A stretch of DNA of 64,000 bases from Tessaracoccus defluvii (lineage in GTDB: Bacteria; Actinomycetota; Actinomycetes; Propionibacteriales; Propionibacteriaceae), in contig NZ_CP060789.1 in the NCBI RefSeq assembly GCF_014489575.1, forward strand, positions 1,302,001 through 1,366,000, in the 5' to 3' direction. Every line of letters begins with the position of its first letter. Position 1 is the first letter of the stretch. The translations under genes and the position numbers were made by a program. Of the stretch, positions 37,992 to 48,356 are shown one piece after another. The notes below the pieces were generated by a model. The model made no database searches. It saw only the letters and a list, made by a program, of their open reading frames with translations, and had not been told where the DNA came from.

Positions 37992-39827
37992 TCAGTCGTG
38001 CAGGATCGCCAGCAGTTCCCGGCGCTGGCGCTCGAGCTCGGTGAGCTGGACGAACTGGGCGCGATGACTCGCGGCCTCCTCGATGGGATCGGTGCGCTGG
38101 ATCCTGGACTTCAGGTCGCGCAGTTCCCTCCGGACCCTGTCGAGGCGCAGCTGTGAGGTGTGCTTCAACGCATAGCTCTCGTCGGCCTCCATCACCAGCG
38201 GCTCGACGAGCAGCGCCAGCAGCAACTGCTGCAACTGTTCACTCTGCGCGGCAGCCCGCAGCCGCTCGGTCCAGTCCTCTCCGAACGGGTTCGCGGCGAT
38301 GAGTCCGAACACCGCCACGTAGCCCGGATGGGTGAAGTCGTCCGGGGTCGCCGAGTTCCAGGCCGCGTCGAACAGGAGCGGGTGCTGGAGCATCAGCTTC
38401 AGGGTGTCGCGTTCGGCCAGAAGCGCAGGGTCCGCAGGGTTGGGCATTCCCGCCGCGTCGCCTTCTGGCGGTTCAGGTCCGTCGAGCGGCTCGTGGTGTG
38501 GAGCGTTGGCTGCTTGGCGGCGGACAGAGGCACCCTCGCGGCGCACCTCTTCGATGTCCATGCCGAGCACGCCGGCGAGTTCCCGCATGTACTGGTCGAC
38601 CAGCGACTTGTCGCGGATCGAACCGAGCAGCGCCACCGCCTCCCTGGCCGCGGCGAGGCGCCCTTCCGCCCGGTCGAGGTCGTAGCCCTTGGCGATGTTG
38701 GACATCACGAACCGGTACAGCGGAACGCGCCTGGCCACCAGTTCACGGAGGGCGGCCTCGCCGTGCTGCATCCGCAGGTCACACGGGTCGAGGCCCGTGG
38801 GCTCGATGGCCACGTAGGTCTGGCTGATGAAGTTCTGGTCGCCCTTGAACACCTTGAGGGCCGCCGCCTGGCCCGCCTTGTCGCCGTCGAAGGTGAAGAT
38901 GACCTCGCCGTGGAGCCCGTCGGTGCGGCCCATGAGCCGCTGCAACAGCCGGGCATGGTCGTCACCGAAGGCGGTGCCGCAGGAGGCCACAGCGGTCTCG
39001 ACACCGGCCAGATGCGCGGCCATGACGTCGGTGTAGCCCTCGACGATCACAGCCTGCGAACGGCGCCCGATCTCGCGACGGGCCAGATCCAGCCCGTAGA
39101 GCACCTGCGACTTCTTGTAGACGGGCGACTCCGGCGTGTTGAGGTACTTGGCGGGCATCCGGTCGTCGTCGTAGATGCGTCGCGCGCCGAACCCGAGGGT
39201 CGCCTGGGCCGAGTCACGGATCGGCCACAGGACCCGCCCGACGAAGAAGTCCCGGCCGCCGTCACGGCTCAGCCCGGCGGCCTTCAGCACCTCCTCGGAG
39301 AACCCCTTGCCCCGCAGCGTCTGCGTCAGGGCCCGGCCGTGACGCGGCGCGTAGCCGATGGAGAACCGCAGCGCGATGTCCCTGTCGAAGTCCCTTCCTG
39401 CGAGGAAGCGCCTGCCTTCGATGGCTTCAGGCGAATCCAGCTGGGCCGCGAAGAACTCCCGGGCCGCATCGTTGGCCTCGAGAATCTGTTTGCGGAGCCC
39501 CGGCTGCCGCGTCGTCCCGTCATCCTCGATCCGCAGCGTGATCGCGGCCCGGTCAGCGAGTACCTGCACCGCCTCGACGAACGACAGGTTCTGCTGGCGC
39601 TGGAGGAAGTCGATGACGTCGCCGCCCACCTGGCAGCCGAAGCAGTAGTAGAGGCCTCGCGCAGGGGTGACCTGAAAACTGGGGGTCTTCTCGTCGTGGA
39701 ATGGGCACAGCCCTTTGAGCGCCCCACCACCCGCGTTGCGCAGCGCGACGTAGTCGCCGACGACGTCCTCGATCCGGCTGCGCTCACGGACGGAGGCGAT
39801 GTCCTCTTCGTGGATCCGCCCTGCCAT
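37992..39827 (-). CDS. dnaG: DNA primase (DnaG)
   Basis: 611-residue replicative primase that makes RNA primers for DNA polymerase. An N-terminal CHC2 zinc finger (LCPFHDEKTPSF, then YYCFGCQVGGD), a TOPRIM catalytic core (VIVEGYTDVMAAH, FTFDGDKAGQAA), and a C-terminal helicase-binding region (about 440-611) are all present in normal order and length. ATG 39827 starts MAGRIHEEDIASVRERS, as in other actinobacterial primases. The divergent permease gene starts 35 nt away. Confidence 0.97.
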   Translation of the reverse strand: MAGRIHEEDIASVRERSRIEDVVGDYVALRNAGGGALKGLCPFHDEKTPSFQVTPARGLYYCFGCQVGGDVIDFLQRQQNLSFVEAVQVLADRAAITLRIEDDGTTRQPGLRKQILEANDAAREFFAAQLDSPEAIEGRRFLAGRDFDRDIALRFSIGYAPRHGRALTQTLRGKGFSEEVLKAAGLSRDGGRDFFVGRVLWPIRDSAQATLGFGARRIYDDDRMPAKYLNTPESPVYKKSQVLYGLDLARREIGRRSQAVIVEGYTDVMAAHLAGVETAVASCGTAFGDDHARLLQRLMGRTDGLHGEVIFTFDGDKAGQAAALKVFKGDQNFISQTYVAIEPTGLDPCDLRMQHGEAALRELVARRVPLYRFVMSNIAKGYDLDRAEGRLAAAREAVALLGSIRDKSLVDQYMRELAGVLGMDIEEVRREGASVRRQAANAPHHEPLDGPEPPEGDAAGMPNPADPALLAERDTLKLMLQHPLLFDAAWNSATPDDFTHPGYVAVFGLIAANPFGEDWTERLRAAAQSEQLQQLLLALLVEPLVMEADESYALKHTSQLRLDRVRRELRDLKSRIQRTDPIEEAASHRAQFVQLTELERQRRELLAILHD

Positions 39828-39861
39828 GACCCCGCAGTCTAGTAGCACTATCGTGAGGCCC

Positions 39862-40626
39862 GTGACGGTCGAACCCGGGTGGCAGTTGGCGGTGGCCCTC
39901 GCCGCCTTCGTGGTGCTCGGCGTTGCGGTGGCCCGCGCGGGCAGACTGCCGCTGGTCTCCGCCATCCCCTGGGCCGCCGTCCGCGCCGCCGTGCAGCTGG
40001 TGGCCGTGTCGCTCGTCGTCGGGTTGGCTCTGTCGCACCCGGCGTGGGCGTTCGGTTTCCTGACGGTGATGTTCACCATCGGGGTGGTGACGACGGCGCG
40101 GCGGACCGAGCTGAAAGGGCTCCGGCCGCGGCTCGCAGCCGCAGCGGCGATGGCCGCAGGTGCGGTGCCGGTGCTCCTCATCGTCTTCCTCAGCGGCGCG
40201 GCGCCGCTGAACGGTGCCGCCATCGTGCCGATCGGCAGCATCGTCGTCGGCAACATGATGACGGCGCACACGCTCGCGGCACGGCGCGCATTCGCCGAGT
40301 TGCGCGCACGGATCCCGGAATACGAGGCGTACCTGTCGCTGGGATTCACCAGGAACACCGCGGTGACGGCGATCGTCACGGAGACGCTGCACGAGGCGAT
40401 CATCCCGGCTCTCGATCAGACGAGGACGGTCGGCCTGGTGACGTTGCCCGGCGCCTACATCGGGGTGCTGCTGGGCGGCGGGTCGCCGTGGGAGGCCGCC
40501 GCCGCACAGGTGCTCGTGCTGGTGGGGATCAACACCGGCCAGGCCTGCACCGCAGTCACAGCCAGGTGGCTGATGGCGCGGGGGCTCCTGCTGCCCCCGG
40601 ATCTGCTGGAGCGGCTGCGTCCCTGA
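39862..40626 (+). CDS. FetB/UPF0014 family ABC transporter permease
   Basis: 254-residue membrane protein with about seven helices. The FetB signature is present: RAAVQLVAVSLVVGLAL, IGSIVVGNMMTAHTL, and TLPGAYIGVLLGGGSPWEAAAAQ (in part). In E. coli FetB with the ATPase FetA exports iron. No FetA partner lies beside it here. GTG 39862 is chosen; an upstream GTG at 39853 is in frame. Export of a metal or other cation is likely but not shown. Confidence 0.85.
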   Translation: MTVEPGWQLAVALAAFVVLGVAVARAGRLPLVSAIPWAAVRAAVQLVAVSLVVGLALSHPAWAFGFLTVMFTIGVVTTARRTELKGLRPRLAAAAAMAAGAVPVLLIVFLSGAAPLNGAAIVPIGSIVVGNMMTAHTLAARRAFAELRARIPEYEAYLSLGFTRNTAVTAIVTETLHEAIIPALDQTRTVGLVTLPGAYIGVLLGGGSPWEAAAAQVLVLVGINTGQACTAVTARWLMARGLLLPPDLLERLRP

Positions 40627-40632
40627 GCCGCG

Positions 40633-41741
40633 TCAGGCCCCGCGGCCGATGCCGGGCGGCAGGAGCCGCGGATCCCAGCCCAGCAGTTGCTGGGCCTGCT
40701 CGAAGGCGAACCGGTCGGTCATCCCGCCGACATACGTGACGGCGCCGCGCACCAGATCCTCGTGCCGGTACTCGGCCGGGAGCGCCTGCGACTGGCCGAG
40801 GTAGTAGGTGACCAGGTCCGTCAGGACCCGCACGACGGTCACGGACTGCGCCACCGACTCCTCGCGCGTGTAGATCCGCTCGTAGTTGAAGCGGCGCAGC
40901 TCGGCCAACGCCTCCGCGGTGCGCGCGTCCATACCGATGCGCCCCGTGTCGGCGGCGGTGGCGATCACGGCGTTGATGAAGGTGCGCAGTTGCTCCCGGC
41001 GGGTGGCCCCGGCCACCTCGCGGACCACCTCGGGCACGTCGTCGATCGCGACGATGCCGGCGGCGATGGCGTCCTCGAGGTCGTGGGCGCAGTAGGCGAT
41101 CCGGTCGGCCCAGGAGACGATCTCTCCCTCGGGCGTCGACGGCGCGGGCCGCGACCAGGAGTGGTTGCGGATCCCGTCGAGCGTCTGCGCCGTCAGATTG
41201 AGGTCGGCCAGCACCACGTCGGCGCCCCACGGCCCGTGGTCGTATCCGTCGGCGATGAACTGGTCGAAGGCGTCCTCGGACGCGTGTCCGCCGGGCCCGT
41301 GCCCACAGTCGTGGCCGAGTGCGATCGCGTCGGTGAGGGTGACGTTGACGCCGATCCCCGGGCCATCGCGACGGCCGCCTGGGCGACCTCGAGCGCATGG
41401 GTCAGCCGGGTCCGTTGATGGTCGGTCGGGTAGACGACGACCTGCGTCTTGCCCGCCAGCCGACGGAACGCGGCCGAATGCACGATCCGGTCCCGGTCAC
41501 GCTCGAAGCAGGTGCGGAAGAGGTCCGGTTCCTCGGGGCGGACCCGGTCCCCGGCGCCGTCGGCGAAGCTGGCCTCGGGTACATAGAGCCGGCGCTCGAG
41601 ATCCTCGCGTTGCTCCCGGAGCCGGGGTTCGCGCGGCGACAGGGTCGCCGTCGAGTCGGAGTGGGCGGCGATCACGGCGGAGCCGTGGCCGCGCATGGTC
41701 GTCGCCCAGGCCCGGGCGCGTGGCAGCACAGAGTCGTTCAT
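40633..41741 (-). CDS. dgt: Deoxyguanosinetriphosphate triphosphohydrolase-like HD protein, frameshifted
   Basis: dNTP triphosphohydrolase that hydrolyses dGTP to deoxyguanosine and triphosphate; in Actinobacteria it lies beside dnaG as here. The N-terminal part (frame 41193-41741) has [15 protein letters not shown] and [10 protein letters not shown] with the first metal His. The second frame (to 40633) has [17 protein letters not shown] with the HD pair and further [17 protein letters not shown]. One missing G in a GGGG run (plus-strand C run 41356-41359) joins [12 protein letters not shown]. Length after repair is about 370 residues, normal for the shorter Dgt class. Confidence 0.9.
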
Positions 41742-41791
41742 TCTGCCGCCAAGCTACCGCACCCGGGCGCGCGACCGGTCCAGGCCGGAGG

Positions 41792-43078
41792 TCAGCGCTC
41801 GTCGCGCGGCACCCACGGCGACAGCTCCGGCCCCGTGTACACCTGACGAGGCCGGTAGATCCTCTGCCTGGGGTTGTCGGTGACCTCCTTCCAGTGCGCG
41901 ATCCAGCCGGGGGTCCGGCCGATCGCGAACATCACCGTGAACATGTCGACGGGAATGCCGATGGCGCGGAGGATGATGCCGGAGTAGAAGTCGACGTTGG
42001 GGTACAGCCGGCGCGACACGAAGTAGTCGTCGGCCAGCGCCACCTGCTCCAACTCCCGGGCGATGTCGAGCAGCGGGTCGGTGACGTGCATGGCGTCGAG
42101 GAGCCGGTCGGCGGCGTCCTTCAGGATCCTGGCGCGGGGATCGAAGTTGCGGTACACGCGGTGGCCGAAGCCCATCAGCTTGGCGCCGGACTTCCGGTCC
42201 TTCACCCGGGCCACGTAGTCGCGGGTCGTCATCGCGCCCTGCCGGATGCGCTCCAGCATCTCGATGACCTGCATGTTGGCGCCGCCGTGCAGGGGGCCCC
42301 ACAGCGCGTTGACCCCGGCGGACACCGATGCGTACAGGTTTGCCCCCGACGAAGCGACCATCCGCACCGTCGACGTGGAGCAGTTCTGCTCGTGGTCGGC
42401 GTGGAGGACGAGGAACATGTTGAGCGCGTGCGCCTCCTCCGGCGTCGCCTCGTAGTCCCGGTAGGGCACGGAGAACATCATGTGGAGGAAGTTCTCCGCG
42501 TAGTTCAGGTCGTAGCGCGGGTAGATGATCGGCTGGCCGACGTGCGACTTGTAGGAGGCAGCCGCGATGGTGCGGGTCTTGGCGATCAGGCTGGCCGCGG
42601 CTTCCCGGAAGCCGTTCGCGTCCGTGAACTGGTGTTCCGGCAGGTCGTGGCTCTGCAGCGCGCTGATCATCGCCGACAAGATGCTCATGGGATGCGCGTT
42701 GGTCGGGAAGCCGTCGAAGTGCTTGCCCATGTCCTGGTGGAGTGCCGAGTTCTCGGTCAGCAGGCTGCGGAACTCGGCGCGCTCCTCCTCATCCGGCAGT
42801 TCGCCGAAGATGAGCAGTTCAGCCGTCTCGATGAAGCTCGAGTTCACTGCGAGGTCCTCGATCGGGACGCCCCGGTAGCGGAGGATGCCGTTTTCGCCGT
42901 CGATGAACGTGATGGCCGAGCTGCATGAACCCGTGTTGGCGTAGCCGTCGTCGAGCGTGATGAGCCCCGTACTGGAACGTAGCGCCGAGATGTCGACCGC
43001 CCGCTCCCCCTCAGTTCCGGTGACGATGGGCAGCTCATGGCTGACGCCGTCGATAATGATGGTTGCGGTCTCGGACAT
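41792..43078 (-). CDS. gltA: Citrate synthase
   Basis: 428-residue hexameric-type (type II) citrate synthase that joins oxaloacetate and acetyl-CoA, first step of the TCA cycle. Catalytic elements are intact: HADHEQNCSTSTVR, GPLHGGANMQVIEML (His of the active site), MGFGHRVYRNFDPRA, and the C-terminal Asp in YPNVDFYSGIIL. GGGGAG precedes ATG 43078. The divergent oxidase gene begins 151 nt away. Confidence 0.97.
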   Translation of the reverse strand: MSETATIIIDGVSHELPIVTGTEGERAVDISALRSSTGLITLDDGYANTGSCSSAITFIDGENGILRYRGVPIEDLAVNSSFIETAELLIFGELPDEEERAEFRSLLTENSALHQDMGKHFDGFPTNAHPMSILSAMISALQSHDLPEHQFTDANGFREAAASLIAKTRTIAAASYKSHVGQPIIYPRYDLNYAENFLHMMFSVPYRDYEATPEEAHALNMFLVLHADHEQNCSTSTVRMVASSGANLYASVSAGVNALWGPLHGGANMQVIEMLERIRQGAMTTRDYVARVKDRKSGAKLMGFGHRVYRNFDPRARILKDAADRLLDAMHVTDPLLDIARELEQVALADDYFVSRRLYPNVDFYSGIILRAIGIPVDMFTVMFAIGRTPGWIAHWKEVTDNPRQRIYRPRQVYTGPELSPWVPRDER

Positions 43079-43229
43079 CTTCTCCCCGATCCGTCCCGCG
43101 CTCGCGGGACCATTCCGGAAATCCTGCCAGGCTGGCGGAGCGTGCCCGGATGCGGGGTCCGCTAGGAGCGGGATGGGACTGACGGCACGCTCCGGCCCAC
43201 TAGGTTGGGGGCACGACGAGGAGGCCCCC

Positions 43230-44483
43230 ATGCACGCACAGCATCCCGGCACGAACTGGGCCGGAAACATCGCCTACGGCGCCCGGACACTGTTCACACC
43301 GCGCAGCCTCGACGAGGTCGCCGACCTTGTTGCCCGCGAGCCCCGGCTGCGGGTGCTCGGCAGCCGGCATTCGTTCAACGGGCTCGCCGACACGGACGGG
43401 GTGCTCCTCTCGCTGGCAGCCCTGCCGCAGGAGCCGGTCGCGCTCATCGCCGACGACGTGGTCCGGGTGCCTGCGGCCGCCCGTCACGGCGACGTCGTGG
43501 CGGAGCTGGCCGACCTCGGGGTGGCGTTGCAGAATCTGGCGTCGCTGCCGCACATCTCCTTCGCCGGCGCCGTCGCGACAGGCACGCACGGTTCGGGCGA
43601 CGGGATCGGCACGCTGAGCTCGCACGTCGAGGCGATCGACTTCCTGGGCGCCGACGGCGAACTGCACCGCATCGCCCGCGGCGACGCCGACTTCGAGGGC
43701 CACGTCGTACACCTGGGCGCGCTGGGGATCGTGGTGTCGCTGGACATCCGTGTCGTGCCCGCCTTCGATGTCGCGCAGACGGTCTACGAGGGCGTGACGT
43801 GGGATGCGGCCCTGGCCGAGTTCGACGCCCTGACCTCGTTGGGGGCCTCGGTCAGCTGCTTCACGACCTGGCGCGATGTCGAGCGCATCGACCAGGTGTG
43901 GGTGAAGTCGCGGGTTCCGGCCCCGGCCCCCGACCTGTCCGCGTTCGGCGGGCGCCCCGCGGACGGCCCGCGTCACCCGGTTCCTGGCATGGACCCGACA
44001 CCCTGCACGCGGCAGGGAGGGGTCCCTGGCCCCTGGTACGACCGGCTTCCCCACTTCCGCCTCGGCTTCACCCCGTCGGCCAGCGCCGAGATCCAGTCCG
44101 AGTATCTGCTCGACCGGGCCGACCTGCCGGCCGCCATGGCTGCGCTGCGACGGATGGACCGCCGGATCGCGCGGCTGCTCCACGTCTCGGAGATCCGCAC
44201 GATGGCCGCCGACGACCTGTGGCTGTCACCCGCCTACGGCCGCGACACCGTCGGTATCCATTTAACGTGGCGTGACGACGCGGCCGCCGTCGCCGCGCTG
44301 CTGCCGGACATCGAGGCGGCGCTGCCTGCGTCGGCGCGACCCCACTGGGGCAAGGTGTTCTCCATGGGCGCCGCCGAGGTCCACCGGCGGTACCCGCGGC
44401 TCGTCGAGTTCGCGGACCTGCGGCAGTCGCTCGATCCCGAACGGAAGTTCGTCAACGACTTCCTCGCGGGCCTGGGCCTCTGA
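43230..44483 (+). CDS. FAD-dependent alditol oxidase (AldO/xylitol oxidase type)
   Basis: 417 residues, close in length and sequence to Streptomyces AldO. It oxidises the terminal hydroxyl of alditols such as xylitol or sorbitol with O2, giving H2O2. N-terminal NWAGNIAYGA and the FAD-linking His in LGSRHSFNGLAD, then SLPHISFAGAVATGTHGSG, the mid FTTWRDVERIDQVWVKSR and PVPGMDPTPCTRQGGVPGPW region, and C-terminal RPHWGKVF are all as in AldO. AGGAGG lies upstream of ATG 43230. Arabinono-lactone oxidase is a less likely alternative. Confidence 0.9.
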   Translation: MHAQHPGTNWAGNIAYGARTLFTPRSLDEVADLVAREPRLRVLGSRHSFNGLADTDGVLLSLAALPQEPVALIADDVVRVPAAARHGDVVAELADLGVALQNLASLPHISFAGAVATGTHGSGDGIGTLSSHVEAIDFLGADGELHRIARGDADFEGHVVHLGALGIVVSLDIRVVPAFDVAQTVYEGVTWDAALAEFDALTSLGASVSCFTTWRDVERIDQVWVKSRVPAPAPDLSAFGGRPADGPRHPVPGMDPTPCTRQGGVPGPWYDRLPHFRLGFTPSASAEIQSEYLLDRADLPAAMAALRRMDRRIARLLHVSEIRTMAADDLWLSPAYGRDTVGIHLTWRDDAAAVAALLPDIEAALPASARPHWGKVFSMGAAEVHRRYPRLVEFADLRQSLDPERKFVNDFLAGLGL

Positions 44484-44496
44484 GGCCAGGGCCGCG

Positions 44497-45648
44497 CTAG
44501 CCGCCCGAGACGTCCAGTTCGGCCTCGGCCAGGTCGAGCTCGCAGCCGGACGTGTCGTCGTACCAGCCATGCGGCAGCACGACCTTGCCGCGCGGAGAGC
44601 CCTGCCTGCCACGGGGCGTGCCGAGTTCGGCGACGGGGAACTCGGCGTCCGGGTCGAGCATCCCGACAAGCTCGTGCAGTTCCGCCAGCGACGACACCAT
44701 GGCGAAGCGGCGGCGCAGCTCGCCCACCGGATAGCCCTTGAAGTACCAGGCCATGTGCTTGCGCAGGTCGGTCAGGCCGTGGCGCTCGCCCTGCAGGCCG
44801 GCCAGAAGCTCCGCGTGCCGGATGATCATCCGACCGACCTCGCCCAGCGTCGGCCGTAGCCGCTGGCCCTCGCCCCGGAACGCGGCCGCGAGGTCGCCGA
44901 ACAGCCACGGACGGCCGAGGCACCCGCGGCCGATGACGACGCCGTCGCAGCCCGTCTCGTCCATCATGCGCAGTGCGTCCTCGGCTTCCCAGATGTCGCC
45001 GTTGCCGAGCACCGGGATGTCGACGGCGGCGACCAGCTCGGCGATCCGTTCCCAGTCGGCCTCGCCGGAGTACGCCTGTGCGACCGTCCTGCCGTGCAGG
45101 GCGATGGCGGCGGCCCCCTCCTCCTGCGCGATCCGGCCGGCGTCGAGGAACGTCTCGTGGTCCGCGTCGATGCCGATGCGGGTCTTGATGGTGACGGGGA
45201 CCCCGAACTCGTCGGCCGCCCGCACTGTCTCGCGGACGATGGCGCGGAGCCGGTCCCGCTTGTAGGGCAGCACCCCGCCGCCGCCCTTGCGCGTGACCTT
45301 CGGGACGGGACACCCGAAGTTGAGGTCGATGTGGTCGACGGCGAAGTCGCGGGCCAGGATGCGGGCCGCGTCGGCCATGACGTCGGGGTCGACGCCGTAG
45401 AGCTGCACCGAGCGGGTCTTCTCCCCTGGGTCGAACGCGAGCATGTCGCGGGTCTTCTGGTCGCCGACGACGAGCCCGCGCGACGTGATCATCTCGCACA
45501 CGTACAGCCCGGCGCCCTGCTCCCGACACAGCTGCCGGTAGGCGGCGTTCGTGACCCCTGCCATCGGCGCGAGGACGACCGGCAGGTCGACCACGACGGC
45601 GTCGGGGCGGCTGGGTGCGTGCAGGCGCAGCGGGGCGAGGGTGGGCAT
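44497..45648 (-). CDS. dusB: tRNA-dihydrouridine synthase (DusB type)
   Basis: 383-residue FMN-dependent enzyme that reduces uridines in the tRNA D-loop. The TIM barrel has APMAGVTNAAYR, the catalytic Cys in LNFGCPVPKVTRKGGGG, KTRIGIDADH, and LGNGDIWEAEDAL with GCDGVVIGRGCLG. The C-terminal RNA-binding helical region has LRKHMAWYFKGYPVG. AGGAGA lies 5 nt before ATG 45648. In many Actinobacteria dusB lies near dgt and dnaG, as here. The C-terminal 40 residues are weakly conserved. Confidence 0.94.
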   Translation of the reverse strand: MPTLAPLRLHAPSRPDAVVVDLPVVLAPMAGVTNAAYRQLCREQGAGLYVCEMITSRGLVVGDQKTRDMLAFDPGEKTRSVQLYGVDPDVMADAARILARDFAVDHIDLNFGCPVPKVTRKGGGGVLPYKRDRLRAIVRETVRAADEFGVPVTIKTRIGIDADHETFLDAGRIAQEEGAAAIALHGRTVAQAYSGEADWERIAELVAAVDIPVLGNGDIWEAEDALRMMDETGCDGVVIGRGCLGRPWLFGDLAAAFRGEGQRLRPTLGEVGRMIIRHAELLAGLQGERHGLTDLRKHMAWYFKGYPVGELRRRFAMVSSLAELHELVGMLDPDAEFPVAELGTPRGRQGSPRGKVVLPHGWYDDTSGCELDLAEAELDVSGG

Positions 45649-45685
45649 GAGTCTCCTGGTTCGAGGCCGGTCAAGTCTACGACCG

Positions 45686-45726
45686 CGTCGCCGGGGGGCA
45701 GAATCGCAGCCCTGCCCCCGGCGACG
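45686..45726. terminator. Long hairpin between alpha-galactosidase and dusB
   Basis: CGTCGCCGGGGGGCAG pairs with CTGCCCCCGGCGACG across a short loop, with a single G bulge. It lies after the alpha-galactosidase stop and before dusB. There is no T-run, so it may stop transcription only in part or be Rho-aided. Confidence 0.5.
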
Positions 45727-45752
45727 GCCGTGCCACCGCTGGGCGGCGGTCG

Positions 45753-47902
45753 CTACCCCTTGACGCGCTCCAGCTCGAAGATGACCGCCGTCTCCGGCAA
45801 CAGGTGGGGCGCCCTGATCCCGGCCGTCATCAGCACCCGACCCGTCAGCTCGAACGCCTCGCGCTGCCACACCGGCCGCGCATCGGCCGGCGTCAGCTGG
45901 CGGTCGATCGCCGTCAGTCGGTAGACGGCGTCCGGGTCCAGGCCCGGGAACCGCAGCTGGCCCAGGCTGCCGACAGCGGTCGCCGTCAGCTGCGACAAGG
46001 AGTAGATGGCCTTGCGCGGGGTGACGATGCCCTTGAAGTAGGTCTCGGGTTCGCTCATGTCGACGCGCACCTGCCGCCCGGTCAGCAGCACCTCACGGTT
46101 CGCCTTGTACCAGTCGATCCACCAGGCGAGTTCGGTCAGCTCATCCTCCGTGGCCTGCGCCAGATCCCATTCGATGCCGAGATGCCCGAACACGGCGGTG
46201 GCGGCCCGGAATGACAGATCGTGCCAGCGTGCGGTGCTGTGCGACCGCCCGGAGGCGATGTGACTGCCCTGGAACTCGGCCGGGATGAGTTGCCCCGTCC
46301 ACGGCAGCATGCGCTGCCGCTCGGCCGGATCGATGACATCGGAGACCCATACCCGCTCCGTCCGGGTCAGCACCTCAAGGTCGACGCGGGCGCCGCCGGA
46401 GCTGCACGACTCGAACTCCACCTCCGGGCGCCGCTCGCGGAGCGCGTCGAGCAACCGGTAGAACGCCAGCGTCTGTTCGTGGACCCCGGGGCGGCCGTCG
46501 GGCGCGATACCCGCGTCGACGAGGTCGCGGTTGTGATCCCACTTGACGTAGTCGATGCGGTAGTCGCCGAGGACCGCATCGATCTGCGAGAACACGTGCT
46601 GCCATGCCCCCTCGATCGCCAGATTCATCACCTGCTGGTTGCGCGCCCGCACGGGCAGGCGGCCAGCGGGCTGCATGATCCACTCGGGATGCGCGCGGGC
46701 GACATCGGAGTCCTCGTTGATCATCTCCGGCTCGAACCAGAGCCCGAACTGCATCCCCAGGTCGTGCACCCGGTCGACCAGCGGGGACAGGCCTACCGGC
46801 CACATGTCGGCGGACACGACCCAGTCACCCAGCCCCGAGCTGTCGTCGCGGCGCGACCCGAACCACCCGTCATCGAGCACGTAGCGCTCGACGCCCAGCG
46901 CAGCCGCCCGCTCGGCCAGGTCGATCAGCCTGGCCTGGTCGTGGTCGAAGTAGACGGCCTCCCACACATTGAGCGTCACAGGACGGTCGGCCGACGGCGC
47001 GTGCGGCAGTGAGCGGAGGAACCCGTGGAAGCGGTCGGCGACGGCATCGAGGCCGTCGGCACCGTAGGAGAAGTAGATCCAGGGCCCTGAGTAGGCGGCT
47101 CCGTGGTCCAGGCGGACCTCGCCCGCGAGCAGCAGCTCTCCGCCGGAGATCGTCGCGAAGCCCGTGGCGTCCCGCTCAGCCTGATGGATGTGGTTGCCGC
47201 TGAAGGCGGTGTGGACGGCATACACGTCACCGGTCCGGAAGCCGAAGCCGGGGCTGCCTGCGTGCAGGACGTAGGCGGCGTCGGCGCCGGTGCGTCCGCG
47301 GCGACCCTCACGTCGGTGCTGCCCGACCGGGAAAGCCGTGCGCTGCGGGAACCGTTCGACGCCCCAGCGGCCGGCGAAGTCCAGCAGTTCGGTCGCCGAC
47401 GTCGGCACGGGCATGGACAGGGTGAGTTCGTCGAGCTGGTAGCCGTCGGCGCCACGGTTGGTGACCGTGGCGCGGGCACGGACCAGCCCGTGCGCGGTGA
47501 GCTCGACCTCGAGGCTCAGCTCGAGGGCGGCATCCGCGGCCTCCGCTTCGAACTGCACCGCGCCGGGCCCTGCACTGGTGAACCCCTCGACCACGGCTCC
47601 GTCGACCGAGACACGTGTGACGCGCCAGTCAGGTGTCCAGTCGCGGCCGGCGCGGGAGCCGATCAGGCCAGGTCGGACAGAGGCGCCGTAACGCGCCTCG
47701 CCCAGGAGTCCCAGTGGACCGGCTGGTCGGGCTGGCTGCCGCCGATGAGCGGCACGCCTGTGTCGGCAACGGCGTCGAAGGCAGCGGCGTCGAGGACACC
47801 CAGGTCACCACCCCAGTGGACGACGCGCGGTAGTCGGTCATCCTCCACGAGGAGAGCCAGGGAGACGCCGTCAGCAGACAGCAGGATGCGGGTGCGTGAC
47901 AC
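45753..47902 (-). CDS. GH36 alpha-galactosidase, frameshifted near the N-terminus
   Basis: About 715 residues after repair. It removes alpha-linked galactose from raffinose-type sugars and galactosides. The N-terminal beta domain begins at GTG 47902 (AAAGGA upstream) and has PLIGGSQPDQPVHWDS; the barrel part has ERYVLDDGWFGSRRDD, MQFGLWFEPEMIN, nucleophile Asp in YVKWDHNRD, ESCSSGGARVDL, and acid/base Asp in RVWVSDVIDP. The N-terminal 70 residues are in another frame; one missing C near 47705 gives DSLGEARYGAS. No signal peptide, so it acts on imported sugars. It is followed by no regulator. Confidence 0.92.
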
Positions 47903-47935
47903 GGAGGGTCCTTTACGTTTCTGCAGCGGGGTGGA

Positions 47936-48241
47936 TCAGAGCGAGCGGGGCAGGTTGTCGCCCAGCTCCTCAGGCGGGAGGTAGGCCCCCGCCTCGTCGA
48001 TGGCGCGCGACAGCAGCGGCGTGAGCACCATTTTTGCCTCGTAGCCGTTGAACGAACGGCGGTACGCCCCGACCGACTCCCACCGGGACACGATGGCCCA
48101 CAGGTCCGGCTCGTCGAGATTACGCACGAGGTCGATGCCCAGGCAGCCGGGTCGTTCACGCCACCAGGTGACCGCGGCGGCGGCCTCCTCGGCGAAGTCG
48201 ACCCCTGCGGCCCGGAAACGGCTGATCGCGAGCATGGCCAT
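47936..48241 (-). CDS. Antibiotic biosynthesis monooxygenase (ABM) family-like protein
   Basis: 101 residues with a ferredoxin-like ABM fold pattern: MLAISRFRAAGVDFAEEA, then PGCLGIDLVRNLDEPDLWAIVSRW (in part) and VGAYRRSFNGYEAK. Such small proteins act as heme-degrading or quinol monooxygenases or have no known activity. ATG 48241 or ATG 48235 may start it; neither has a clear ribosome binding site. It lies 34 nt before the alpha-galactosidase start and may be co-transcribed with it. Confidence 0.72.
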   Translation of the reverse strand: MAMLAISRFRAAGVDFAEEAAAAVTWWRERPGCLGIDLVRNLDEPDLWAIVSRWESVGAYRRSFNGYEAKMVLTPLLSRAIDEAGAYLPPEELGDNLPRSL

Positions 48242-48333
48242 CAGCCTAGCTGCACACCACCGACCCGGTTTCGCCATCTCCCCCACGTGACCCGGGGCAC
48301 GTGTCAGGCTGATCGCTCGAGGGGTCGACGGTG

Positions 48334-48350
48334 ACTCCTCCGAGAGGAGT
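48334..48350 (+). promoter_or_regulatory. Hairpin that would hide the ribosome binding site of the sugar-binding protein gene
   Basis: ACTCCTC (48334-48340), a 3-nt CGA loop, then GAGGAGT (48344-48350): a perfect 7-bp stem whose right arm is the ribosome binding site of ATG 48357. If it forms in the mRNA it would limit translation. Upstream, CACGTG occurs at 48284 and 48298, a possible protein-binding site. Confidence 0.45.
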
Positions 48351-48356
48351 TGTGTG

